Below are positions 50,828 through 58,865 of a stretch of 64,000 bases of DNA, piece after piece (position 1 is the first letter of the stretch; every line of letters begins with the position of its first letter). The notes beneath the pieces were generated by a model, which did not search any database, was not told where the DNA came from, and was given only the letters and a program-made list of their open reading frames with translations. Source of the DNA: Holophaga foetida DSM 6591 (lineage in GTDB: Bacteria; Acidobacteriota; Holophagae; Holophagales; Holophagaceae); the NCBI RefSeq assembly GCF_000242615.2, contig NZ_KI912268.1, forward strand, positions 647,443 to 711,442. Reading direction: 5' to 3'. Position numbers and translations under genes: made by a program.

Positions 50828-52738
50828 TTACTTGCGCTCGACCGCGTTGAAGCGGCAGAAATCGAAGCACTGTCCGCATTTGACGCAGCGGCTCTGGTCG
50901 ATGGAGTGGGCTTCCTTCCGCTGCCCGGCGATGCAGTTGACGGGGCAGTTCCGGACGCAGGCCGTACAGCCGATGCAGGCTTCCGCATTGATCTCGAAAT
51001 GGATCATGGCCACACACTTCTTGGCCCGACAGGTCTTGCCTTCAATGTGCTCAATGTATTCCTCCCGGAAGTGCTTGAGGGAGCTGAGAATGGGGTTGGG
51101 TGCCGCCCGGCCCAACCCGCAGAGGGCCGTCTGCTGGCAGAGCCTGGCGAGCCGTTCCAGCTTGTCCAGGTCCTCCAGAACCGCCGAACCACCGGTGATC
51201 CGCTCCAGGATCTCGAGCATGCGGGTCGTGCCCTCGCGACAGGGGGTGCACTTGCCGCAGCTCTCTTCCTGGGTGAAGGAGAGATAGAACTTGGAGATGT
51301 CCACGATGCAGTCATCTTCGGAGAGCACAATCATGCCCCCGGAACCCATGATGGAGCCCACCTTGGACAGGGGGCCGAAGTCCACCGCCAGGGTGTCCAT
51401 GGAGGCGGGGATGAAGCCCCCTGCGGGCCCGCCGGTCTGGATAGCCTTGAGGGGCCTGTCATCCTGCACACCGCCGCCGATGCCGAACACCACATCCCGC
51501 AGGGGCGTGCCCAGGGGCACCTCCACGAGACCGGTGTGCTTCACCTTGCCTGCCAGGGCGAAGACCTTGGTGCCCCCGCTCTCCTCGGTACCCACGCTGG
51601 CGAACCACTCCCCGCCGTGGTTGATGATGGCTGTGATGTTGGCAAAGGTCTCTACGTTGTTGATGCAGGTCGGCTTGCCCCAGAGGCCACGGGTCGTGGG
51701 AAAGGGGGGACGGACCTTGGGTTGGCCCCGCTCGCCCTCAATGGAACGGATCAGGGCCGTCTCTTCCCCGCAGACGAAAGCGCCAGCGCCCAAGCGGATC
51801 TCCATCTCGAAATCCCAGCCCGAGCCCATGATGTCCTTGCCCAGGAGGCCAGCGGCCTTGCAGAGATCGATGGCGTTCTGGATCCGCTTGATGGCCAGCG
51901 GATACTCGGCCCGGATGTACCAGAAGCCCTTGCCGGCACCGATGGCGTAGGCCCCGATGATCATGCCCTCCAGCACGCTGAAGGGATCGGACTCGAGCAT
52001 GCCCCGGTCCATGAAGGCGCCGGGATCACCTTCGTCCCCGTTGCAGATGATGTAGCGGGTCTTCTCCTCGTTCTGCGAGGCGAACTTCCACTTCTGGCCC
52101 GTCATGAATCCACCACCGCCGCGGCCCCGCAGCCGGGCCTTCAGGACCTCGTTGATGACCCACTCGGGATCACTCTTGGAGAGGACCGTGGCCAGGGCCT
52201 TGAACCCGTCGAGGGAGATGTATTCCTCGAGGCTCTCAGGATCAAGGACCCCGCTATGGCGCATGGCGACCCGGTTCTGGGCGGTGAAGAAGCTCACATC
52301 GCCATACATGTCGGAGAAATGCTTCGAGATCGAGGTCTTGCCAGACTTCTCCGGCCCATCCTTGCGATCCAGCGAACCATCAAGGGCATGCTCGGGGAGG
52401 GGAATCCCCTTCTGGATGTGCTTCGTGAAGATCTCGTGTACCAGTTCCCGGTTCACGCGTTCGTATTTGACGGGCGCCTGACCGGGAATGAAGATCCCCA
52501 CGATAGGCTCCTTGCTGCACCTTCCGGTACAGCCCGTCTTGTGGATCACGATGCCATCCGAACCTGAAGACTGGATGTGCTTGGTGAACTCATCCAGGAC
52601 ATCCAGCGAACCCGCAGCGTGTTCACAGGTCGCAGATCCGACCTGAATGGTGACCTTGCCCGCTTTGCCACCCCCGGCCAAAGCTGAATGGGCTCGATCC
52701 CTCAGCGATTCAAAGAAGTCTGTTACAGGGCTAGGCAT
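50828..52738 (-). CDS. hydB: Bifurcating-type [FeFe] hydrogenase, NuoF-like diaphorase
   Basis: 636 residues. An N-terminal thioredoxin-like 2Fe-2S domain (TCEHAAGS, TGCTGRCSKEP), NuoF core with NADH/FMN-binding GRGGGGFMTGQKW and GDEGDPGAFMDR, the 4Fe-4S site CGKCTPCREG, and a C-terminal 2x4Fe-4S ferredoxin (CIGCTACVRNC, CVKCGQCFDFC). It links NAD(H) and probably ferredoxin to HydA. First gene of hydBAC, preceded by a -24/-12 promoter and a divergent sigma-54 activator. Confidence 0.95.
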   Translation of the reverse strand: MPSPVTDFFESLRDRAHSALAGGGKAGKVTIQVGSATCEHAAGSLDVLDEFTKHIQSSGSDGIVIHKTGCTGRCSKEPIVGIFIPGQAPVKYERVNRELVHEIFTKHIQKGIPLPEHALDGSLDRKDGPEKSGKTSISKHFSDMYGDVSFFTAQNRVAMRHSGVLDPESLEEYISLDGFKALATVLSKSDPEWVINEVLKARLRGRGGGGFMTGQKWKFASQNEEKTRYIICNGDEGDPGAFMDRGMLESDPFSVLEGMIIGAYAIGAGKGFWYIRAEYPLAIKRIQNAIDLCKAAGLLGKDIMGSGWDFEMEIRLGAGAFVCGEETALIRSIEGERGQPKVRPPFPTTRGLWGKPTCINNVETFANITAIINHGGEWFASVGTEESGGTKVFALAGKVKHTGLVEVPLGTPLRDVVFGIGGGVQDDRPLKAIQTGGPAGGFIPASMDTLAVDFGPLSKVGSIMGSGGMIVLSEDDCIVDISKFYLSFTQEESCGKCTPCREGTTRMLEILERITGGSAVLEDLDKLERLARLCQQTALCGLGRAAPNPILSSLKHFREEYIEHIEGKTCRAKKCVAMIHFEINAEACIGCTACVRNCPVNCIAGQRKEAHSIDQSRCVKCGQCFDFCRFNAVERK

Positions 52739-52838
52739 GCCAACTCCGTGGTTAATAAATCAATTTCCAATCAGACACACTGCGGACAACGCCCAAGTCG
52801 TGTCACACCGTGGCAAATCCTTTAGTCACTTCTCCAAA

Positions 52839-52853
52839 GCAAAGCTCACGCCA
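52839..52853 (-). promoter_or_regulatory. Sigma-54 (-24/-12) promoter of hydBAC
   Basis: The reverse strand reads TGGCGTGAGCTTTGC, with GG and GC separated by exactly 10 bp, a near-consensus RpoN site. Transcription would start near 52827, about 90 nt before the hydB ATG. The divergent gene is a sigma-54 activator. Confidence 0.8.
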
Positions 52854-52871
52854 TTTATTGTGAAACGCATA

Positions 52872-52892
52872 AAGACTGCATTTGATAGTCTT
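52872..52892. promoter_or_regulatory. Inverted repeat in the hyd/activator intergenic region
   Basis: AAGACT (52872-52877) and AGTCTT (52887-52892) with a 9-bp spacer, centred about 55 bp upstream of the predicted hydB start. It could be the enhancer site for the adjacent activator, although it is rather close. Confidence 0.45.
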
Positions 52893-52946
52893 GTAAATCA
52901 TCCACCACCCATCACAGGATTTCCCTTCTTGATTTACTGTCTCCAC

Positions 52947-54989
52947 ATGCCCCATAAATGGAACAGTTTGGAACACACGGATGACACCATGGCACAATCG
53001 CTTCGCAGACAGCACCGTTTGGCCCAGGTCTGGGAGCACTTCATCCGAACGGGGGAGGTGTTCCCCAAGGAAGCGCTCCGAGCGGAAATCGCCGATTCCT
53101 GGCACCGTTGCAAGGAGTGGGGGATAGACCCATTCGCCGAAAAGCCGGAACAGCAGGTGACCGGAGCCAAGCTCACGGCCCTTCTGCAGGAGAAGGCTGA
53201 ACTGATCCGCATCGCGACGCCATTCATGCAGAAGGTGCACAGTTTTGTGGCAGGTTCGGGTTCCGTCGTCCTCCTCTTCAGTGGGCGCGGAATCCTGATG
53301 AAGGCGGTCGGAGACGCCGAAACCCTCAGGGCAGCACCTCACATCAACTTCCAGCCTGGAGCCCGCTGGACGGAAAAGGACGAGGGGTCCAACGGAGTCG
53401 GCACGGCCCTGCTGCTGGGACGCCCGATCCAGGTCGCCGGCCGCGAGCACTATTGCCGGAAATACCACGCCTGGACCTGCTCCGGTGCCCCGATCCGGAA
53501 CGAGTCCGGCCAGATCACAGGCGTCCTGGAACTCATGGGGCCCATCGACACCTCCCACATCCACACCCTCGGCATGGTGGTGGCCGCGGTGCAGGCGATC
53601 GAGAACGAGTGCAGGATCTATCAGCGGAACTGTGAACTGACCATGCTCAATGCTCACATCACCAGCATCCTCCGGGCGGCCAGCAATGGAATCATCGTCC
53701 TGGACTCCAAGGGCATCATCCAGCAGATCAACCCTGCCGGGGAGCGCCTGCTTTCCATGTCCAACCACCAGGCCACGGGACTGGACCTCTGCCAGCACAT
53801 GAAGCGGATGGACCCGCTGCGCATGCTGCTCCACTCCGGAGTGGAACTGCAGGACCAGGAGCTGGAACTGACCCTGTGGGAGCGCCCCATCGTCTGCGTC
53901 GCCAGCGGCCGCCCCATCTTCGATGAGCAGGGCCAGCAGCAGGGAGCGGTGCTCTCGGTCCATCCCATCCAGAGCATGCGCCGCCTCATCAATCGTTACA
54001 GCGGCTCGGAGGCAACCTTCCGATTCGAGAACATCCTGGGGCGCGGTCCAGCCCTCCAGAAGGCCCTGGAGCTGGCCAGACACGCCGCTTCGGACGACAG
54101 CCACGTGCTGCTCTCCGGGGAAAGCGGCACGGGCAAGGAGATGTTCGCCCAGGCCATCCACAACTTCTCGGACCGGGCGACGGGCCCCTTCATCGCCATC
54201 AACTGCGGTGCCATCCCCCGGGAACTGCTGGCCAGCGAGCTCTTCGGCTACCAGGAGGGCGCCTTCACCGGCGCAAACAAGGGGGGACGCCCGGGCAAGT
54301 TCGAACTCGCCGCCGGCGGTACGCTCTTCCTGGATGAGATCGGCGATATGCCGCTTGACCAGCAGGTAGCCCTCCTCAGGGTCCTGCAGGACCGGACTGT
54401 CACCCGCCTCGGCGGGGAACGCCCCTTCACGGTGGATGTGCGCATCATCTGCGCCTCCCACAAGGAGTTGCGAGCCGAAGTCCAGAAGGGCACCTTCCGC
54501 GAAGACCTTTTCTACCGCCTCAACGTCAGGCCGATCCACCTTCCGGCCCTGCGGGAGCACATCGAGGACATCCCCCTCCTGCTCGAAGCCTTTCTGGCCA
54601 ACCAGGGCCAGAAACCCCACCCACCCGTGGATCCGGATATCATCCCCCCCCTCCAGGCCTACCCATGGCCCGGCAACATCCGGGAATTCCAGAACACCGT
54701 GGAACGCATCCTCCAGGCCTCCCGGGAAGGCCCCATCAGGATCGAGCATCTGCCGGAGGAGATCCTCCGGCCTTCCCCGCGACAGATGGCGCCCAAGCCA
54801 GGCAGCGCCCCGGCCTCCCCGCCCCCCCTGGCTAAGCGAAGCGAGCTCAGGGAGTCCCTCGATCGGGAAGCCCGCGTGGAGATCATGAAGGCCCTGGAGG
54901 AGCACGAGAACAACGTCTCACGGGCCGCCAAGGCGCTGGGCCTGGCCCGCAACACCCTCTACCGGAAGATGGCGCGGCTTGGGATATAA
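52947..54989 (+). CDS. Sigma-54-dependent activator (GAF-PAS-AAA+-Fis)
   Basis: About 680 residues; ATG 52947 or 52989 is preferred over an upstream frame that would run into hydB. The N-terminal GAF-like sensor resembles AcoR (EKDEGSNGVGTALLLGRPIQV), then a PAS domain (about 230-340). The AAA+ part has Walker A GESGTGKE, the sigma-54 contact loop EGAFTGA and Walker B GGTLFLDEIGD. The Fis-type HTH at the end is NNVSRAAKALGLARNTLYRKM. It presumably activates hydBAC from the -24/-12 promoter between the genes. Confidence 0.93.
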   Translation: MPHKWNSLEHTDDTMAQSLRRQHRLAQVWEHFIRTGEVFPKEALRAEIADSWHRCKEWGIDPFAEKPEQQVTGAKLTALLQEKAELIRIATPFMQKVHSFVAGSGSVVLLFSGRGILMKAVGDAETLRAAPHINFQPGARWTEKDEGSNGVGTALLLGRPIQVAGREHYCRKYHAWTCSGAPIRNESGQITGVLELMGPIDTSHIHTLGMVVAAVQAIENECRIYQRNCELTMLNAHITSILRAASNGIIVLDSKGIIQQINPAGERLLSMSNHQATGLDLCQHMKRMDPLRMLLHSGVELQDQELELTLWERPIVCVASGRPIFDEQGQQQGAVLSVHPIQSMRRLINRYSGSEATFRFENILGRGPALQKALELARHAASDDSHVLLSGESGTGKEMFAQAIHNFSDRATGPFIAINCGAIPRELLASELFGYQEGAFTGANKGGRPGKFELAAGGTLFLDEIGDMPLDQQVALLRVLQDRTVTRLGGERPFTVDVRIICASHKELRAEVQKGTFREDLFYRLNVRPIHLPALREHIEDIPLLLEAFLANQGQKPHPPVDPDIIPPLQAYPWPGNIREFQNTVERILQASREGPIRIEHLPEEILRPSPRQMAPKPGSAPASPPPLAKRSELRESLDREARVEIMKALEEHENNVSRAAKALGLARNTLYRKMARLGI

Positions 54990-55092
54990 AAGATTCAGCA
55001 CAGAGAGCACAGAGGCGAGAATAAGACCCAGTCAGCCAGAGTCCATCTTTGCTTTTCTCTGTGCCCTCTCTTTTGAACCTCTGTGCCCTCTG

Positions 55093-55181
55093 TCATGAAA
55101 GGGGGGACCGCCTGCTCGCTGCGCTCGCGATGTCCCCCCTTTGACCCCCACGTGGTGGCCGGGCAAAGCCCGACCATCACG
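55093..55181 (+). repeat. Family B two-hairpin element, copy 2
   Basis: 88 of 89 bases identical to 33833-33921, again flanked directly by TCTG (55089-55092 and 55182-55185). It lies inside a CTCTGTGCCCTCTGTG-type intergenic repeat between the activator and the deacetylase gene. Confidence 0.88.
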
Positions 55182-55229
55182 TCTGTGTTTACTCTTTTGA
55201 TCTTTTTGGCTCAGCCAGTGATCCTCCGA

Positions 55230-56198
55230 TCACCGCACCAACTCGCCCACTTTCACGAAGCGCACCTGATCCTTGGACTTGGGCACCAGTTTTTCCAGGG
55301 CCTCCACGGTCTCGGGGTAGATGTGACCGATGATGACCACATGCCCCTCCTTCTTGGCGATGGCGATGGCGCGATCCCACTGCTTTTCCATCTCCCCGAA
55401 GCGCTTGTCATCATCCAGGAAGACCTTGCGCTGGATCGCGGGGACGCGAAGGCTCTGGGCCACAGCCAGGGCCACGGTGTCCTTTTCGGTGCGGCTATCC
55501 ACAAAGAAGCAGCCGGAGCGATGGATCTCCTGGAGCACCCAGCCCATGCGGGTGCGGTCCGGGGTGATGCGGCTCCCCATATGGTTGTTCACACCCCTGT
55601 GGTGGGGCACCTCCGCCAGGGCCTTCCGGACCGTCGCCCGCACCTCGGACTCGGACTGGTTGTAGAACACGGCCCCGGGGCCGGGATTCTTGCTGGGCCC
55701 GGGATACCCGATGGGCTCCATGGGGAGATGCAGCATCACCTCCTTGCCCTTGGTATGGGCAATCTCGGCGCTCTGGCGGGAAAACTCCTGGAAGGGAAGT
55801 ACCGCTACAGCAAAGGGAACGGACTGGGCGCAGAGCCGGGTCACCAGTTCGGGCCGGGCATAGCCCAGATCATCGATGATCAGGGCAAAGGAGGGCAGCT
55901 TCGAAGGCGTTTCAGGCTCCGGCACTGGCTCCTTGTGTCCCTTGGGCTCCGCAGGCTTGGTGGGCTCAGGTTCCGGCGATTCAGGAACAGGCTCCGTGGG
56001 CTTTTCCGGCCGTTTCGGAGGGCGGACCGGCCGCTGGGGCTCGGGGCGCAACAGACCTTCCCCGCTGCGATCCCGCTTCCTATCGCATCCATAGCTGCTG
56101 AACAGGAGCCCGAGCCCCAGGCCCACCAGCAACATGGTGCAGGCCAGAACCAGGAGTTTTCCAGTGGAAGTGCCGCCGCCGCGTCGCTTGGGCGCCAT
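55230..56198 (-). CDS. Divergent polysaccharide deacetylase (YibQ-like)
   Basis: 322 residues. One N-terminal TM anchor (about 14-36), a long Pro/Glu/Lys-rich periplasmic spacer (about 45-98), then a NodB-related domain (about 102-322): FALIIDDLGYARPE, MLHLPMEPIG, NNHMGSR and FFVDSRT. The family often sits beside envC and ctpA in envelope operons. Here it follows an S41-like gene by 3 bp on the same strand, matching that context. Confidence 0.88.
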   Translation of the reverse strand: MAPKRRGGGTSTGKLLVLACTMLLVGLGLGLLFSSYGCDRKRDRSGEGLLRPEPQRPVRPPKRPEKPTEPVPESPEPEPTKPAEPKGHKEPVPEPETPSKLPSFALIIDDLGYARPELVTRLCAQSVPFAVAVLPFQEFSRQSAEIAHTKGKEVMLHLPMEPIGYPGPSKNPGPGAVFYNQSESEVRATVRKALAEVPHHRGVNNHMGSRITPDRTRMGWVLQEIHRSGCFFVDSRTEKDTVALAVAQSLRVPAIQRKVFLDDDKRFGEMEKQWDRAIAIAKKEGHVVIIGHIYPETVEALEKLVPKSKDQVRFVKVGELVR

Positions 56199-56201
56199 GA
56201 A

Positions 56202-57440
56202 CTAGACCGTCACCGCAGAGACCACCCCGAACCAGAAGACTGGAAGCCCCAGGCGGGCCTGGGCTCCGGGCTTTTTCTCATCGGTCGGCGGAGCCAGCAG
56301 GATCTCCAGCACCTTGGGCAGGGGATCCTCTTCGGGTTTCAGCCCCTTCAGCGCGTGCTGTGGGGCCACGCCGGGAGCCTGCTCGCTCTTCTCGCCGCCG
56401 AAGCCCAGCTTCTCACCACCCACCCCGACCCAGCGGCGGTTGACGATTTCAGCGGCTCCGGTGCGCAGGGTGAAGCGGGAGCGCTCCACCCCAAGGGCGG
56501 CGGTGCGATCCCCGAAGGTGGGGACGCCCTGCTTCTTGAAGGCGGAAACCAGGGCCTCCGGGGCCCCCAAGGTACCGACCCCCTGGAGGACGGCCAGCTT
56601 GGGAAAGGGCTCCAGAGAGACAGCCACGGTCCGGACAAGGCGATCCCCCTTCCCCACCTCCTGGATGGTGGCAAAGGGACCATCTCCCAGGAAGAATCCG
56701 GCGATGAGGGCGGCTTCCTGGAGATCCCCGGTAGCGCACTGGCGCAGATCCAGCACCAGGGGCAGCTTGTGATCCAGGCCCGACAACAGGGCCTTGAGTT
56801 CGTCCGCCCGCCCCAGGGTCAGGTCGGGAAGGCTCAACACCGTAGCCTGGGTCTCCTTGCGGATGGCGATGGGGGCGTGAACGGGAAGCTCCCGGTTCAA
56901 AGTCAGAGTCTTGAGGTCCCCGGAGGAGGCCTGGTGAAGCACCACGATCGCGCTGGATCCGATGGCGCCCCGGAGACGGCGTTCCAGAGTCCAGGAGCTC
57001 ATGGGGCCAATGGATTCGCCATCCAGTTTCCGGAGGACATCCCCCACCTGGATCCCTGCCCGGGCCGCCGGACTGCCGGGCACCACCGCCACGATCTGGG
57101 CGTAGATCTGGCGTTTGACCACCTTGATGCCGAACTCCGCGGGCCCTGGGTCTGGAAGCCGCAGATCGTCGGGTGAAAGATAGGCATTCAATGGATGGGC
57201 CCGCTCGAGCACGGCCTGGACACCGCCCTGGATGACCTTCTCCAGATCCGGCACATCGACGTAGTTGTCCCGCACCAGCGAGAGCACATCCTGGATATCC
57301 GCCAGCCCCGCCAGGGGATCCTTGGAGCCCTGGGCGGATTCGGCCCGCAGCGCCGGGGCCGCCTTCTGGAAGACCACCGGGTAGGTGAAGCCCGCTACCA
57401 GAGGCAGCGTGATGAGCGAGAACCAGGTCCGTTGGTGCAT
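56202..57440 (-). CDS. S41 (CtpA-like) protease homologue without catalytic residues
   Basis: 412 residues. Signal/TM segment (about 5-25), CtpA-type N-terminal domain (DVLSLVRDNYVD), a PDZ domain (about 105-180; IVAVVPGSPAARAGIQVGDVL) and an S41 core. Where active enzymes have GSASASE the sequence reads GTLGAPE, and the GK(G) Lys motif reads DRTAALG. It should therefore be catalytically inactive, perhaps a scaffold. A TACACT -10-like box lies at 57452-57447. It is upstream of and coupled to the YibQ-like gene. Confidence 0.78.
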   Translation of the reverse strand: MHQRTWFSLITLPLVAGFTYPVVFQKAAPALRAESAQGSKDPLAGLADIQDVLSLVRDNYVDVPDLEKVIQGGVQAVLERAHPLNAYLSPDDLRLPDPGPAEFGIKVVKRQIYAQIVAVVPGSPAARAGIQVGDVLRKLDGESIGPMSSWTLERRLRGAIGSSAIVVLHQASSGDLKTLTLNRELPVHAPIAIRKETQATVLSLPDLTLGRADELKALLSGLDHKLPLVLDLRQCATGDLQEAALIAGFFLGDGPFATIQEVGKGDRLVRTVAVSLEPFPKLAVLQGVGTLGAPEALVSAFKKQGVPTFGDRTAALGVERSRFTLRTGAAEIVNRRWVGVGGEKLGFGGEKSEQAPGVAPQHALKGLKPEEDPLPKVLEILLAPPTDEKKPGAQARLGLPVFWFGVVSAVTV

Positions 57441-57652
57441 CTCCCAAGTGTAGCCGTTCAGACCGCCGCAGACTCAAGAAGGCATGAAAAAGCACATTCA
57501 ATGGGACAGGAAAGGACGCCCCGGTCATCAGCTGGCTTCAGCCATGACCGAGGGGCCAGGGGGACTTTAGGCAGGCACCTAAAAGCAATATCAGCTGGGA
57601 TGCAAAATGATGAACAGGATAAAGCAATCAGCGGGCAACAATGGTTCACATA

Positions 57653-57780
57653 GGCGATCTGGCCCGCCCCGCTATGCGGGGGGGCGCGGCAAAGCCGCAC
57701 GCGTTCAGGAAGGGCCAGGGGGCTATGGCACGTAGGCGTGCCTGCGCCCCCTTGCCCTTCCTGAACCTGGCCAGAGCGCC
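57653..57780 (-). repeat. Family A cloverleaf repeat, copy 5
   Basis: Inverse orientation of copy 3. Closing stem GGCGATCTGGCC (57653-57664) with 57769-57780; CCCCGC-TAT-GCGGGG; GCGGC-AAA-GCCGC; long arm from GTTCAGGAAGGGC with an apical GGCACG-TAGG-CGTGCC. The rest of the 57441-57962 gap holds only flanking repeat-like sequence (for example the TTTATCCTG motifs near 57810-57900). Confidence 0.82.
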
Positions 57781-57962
57781 GAGCCTCCTGTCAGCAATTT
57801 TTCTCCCTTTTATCCTGGACATCCCAGCTCAAATCTTTTCCGGCTGAACAAAGTCGATAACCGGGTCTGCTTTTATCCTGCCCATCCTGCATATCCTGTT
57901 GGGAATCTTTTGAACTGGCAGGAGTCTATTCTCCCGCCCGGAGACTGCGGCCACCCTTGTCT

Positions 57963-58757
57963 TCAGACCGTGATCCGCTCGGGGTGCGTATAGATCGTGA
58001 TCTCCCTGCCCCGCACAAACCCGCAGAGGGTTATGTTCAAGCGCTCGGCGGCCTCCACAGCCAGGTTCGTGGGGGCGCTCACCGCAGCCACCATGGGGAA
58101 ACCGGCCCGGGCGGCCTTGATGATCATCTCCAGGCTGGCGCGGCCCGAGAGGAAGGCCCCGTGACTAGCCAGGGGCCTTCGGGCCAGGAGCCGCTCTCCG
58201 ATGACCTTGTCCAGGGCGTTGTGGCGCCCCACGTCCTCCCGCACCACCACCACCTGCCCCAGGGCATCGAAGAGGGCCACGGCGTGGCTGGCTCCGGTGG
58301 CATGGAAGAGGGCCTGGGCCTCCCGGATGTGATGGGGCAATTCGTGGAGCCGCTCCGCCGGGAAGGGAAAGGCCTCCGTCACAGGCTGGAGGCCTTCGAT
58401 CAGGGAGTCCAGGTCCACCCGGCCGCAGAGTCCGCAGGAGGAATTGACGGAAGTGGCCCGCTTGACGATCGGCGCCCCGGTGTCCAGGGTGCTCACATCC
58501 ATGCCACCCTTCTCCCCCTTGCACTTGCGCATCAGGGTGACCTCATCCATGCCCTGGATGATGCCCTCGGTGAAGAGGAAGCCCGCGGTGAGCTCCTCGT
58601 CATGGCCGGGGGTGCGCATGATCGAGTATTCCTGGGCCCAGTTGACCGAAATGATGAGGGGCGCCTCCTGGATCAGCGAGCGATGCCCGAGCTCCACCTC
58701 GGTGGAGCCGAGGCGGAGAATGCTCACCGGAATGGCGTGCTTGACTGAGTTGTCCAT
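57963..58757 (-). CDS. fdhD: Formate dehydrogenase sulfurtransferase FdhD
   Basis: 264 residues from MDNSVKHAIPVS (AGGA 8 nt upstream). FdhD delivers sulfur from IscS to the Mo/W-bis-PGD cofactor of formate dehydrogenase. The cysteine loop SVNSSCGLCGR carries the catalytic pair and VVREDVGRHNALDKVIG is the second family motif. It is 100 bp downstream of fdhA on the same strand, behind a terminator-like hairpin, so it may be partly uncoupled. Confidence 0.95.
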   Translation of the reverse strand: MDNSVKHAIPVSILRLGSTEVELGHRSLIQEAPLIISVNWAQEYSIMRTPGHDEELTAGFLFTEGIIQGMDEVTLMRKCKGEKGGMDVSTLDTGAPIVKRATSVNSSCGLCGRVDLDSLIEGLQPVTEAFPFPAERLHELPHHIREAQALFHATGASHAVALFDALGQVVVVREDVGRHNALDKVIGERLLARRPLASHGAFLSGRASLEMIIKAARAGFPMVAAVSAPTNLAVEAAERLNITLCGFVRGREITIYTHPERITV

Positions 58758-58821
58758 GAAGGCGTCCTGAAACCGGGGTGAACCCGGAGCGAGATGATCC
58801 AGTCTATATCCATACAAAGCA

Positions 58822-58840
58822 GGCCCCGGAAACCGGGGCC
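58822..58840 (-). terminator. Hairpin between fdhA and fdhD
   Basis: GGCCCCGG-AAA-CCGGGGCC, an 8-bp perfect stem. On the reverse strand it is followed by TGCTTTG, a weak U-rich stretch. It likely attenuates read-through into fdhD. Confidence 0.55.
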
Positions 58841-58865
58841 CGCTTGTGTGTCATTTCAACGGAAC

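Noticed and set aside
50498..52567. 689-codon forward open frame opposite hydA/hydB
   Set aside because: Shadow frame caused by high GC third positions; HydA/HydB motifs are unambiguous on the other strand.
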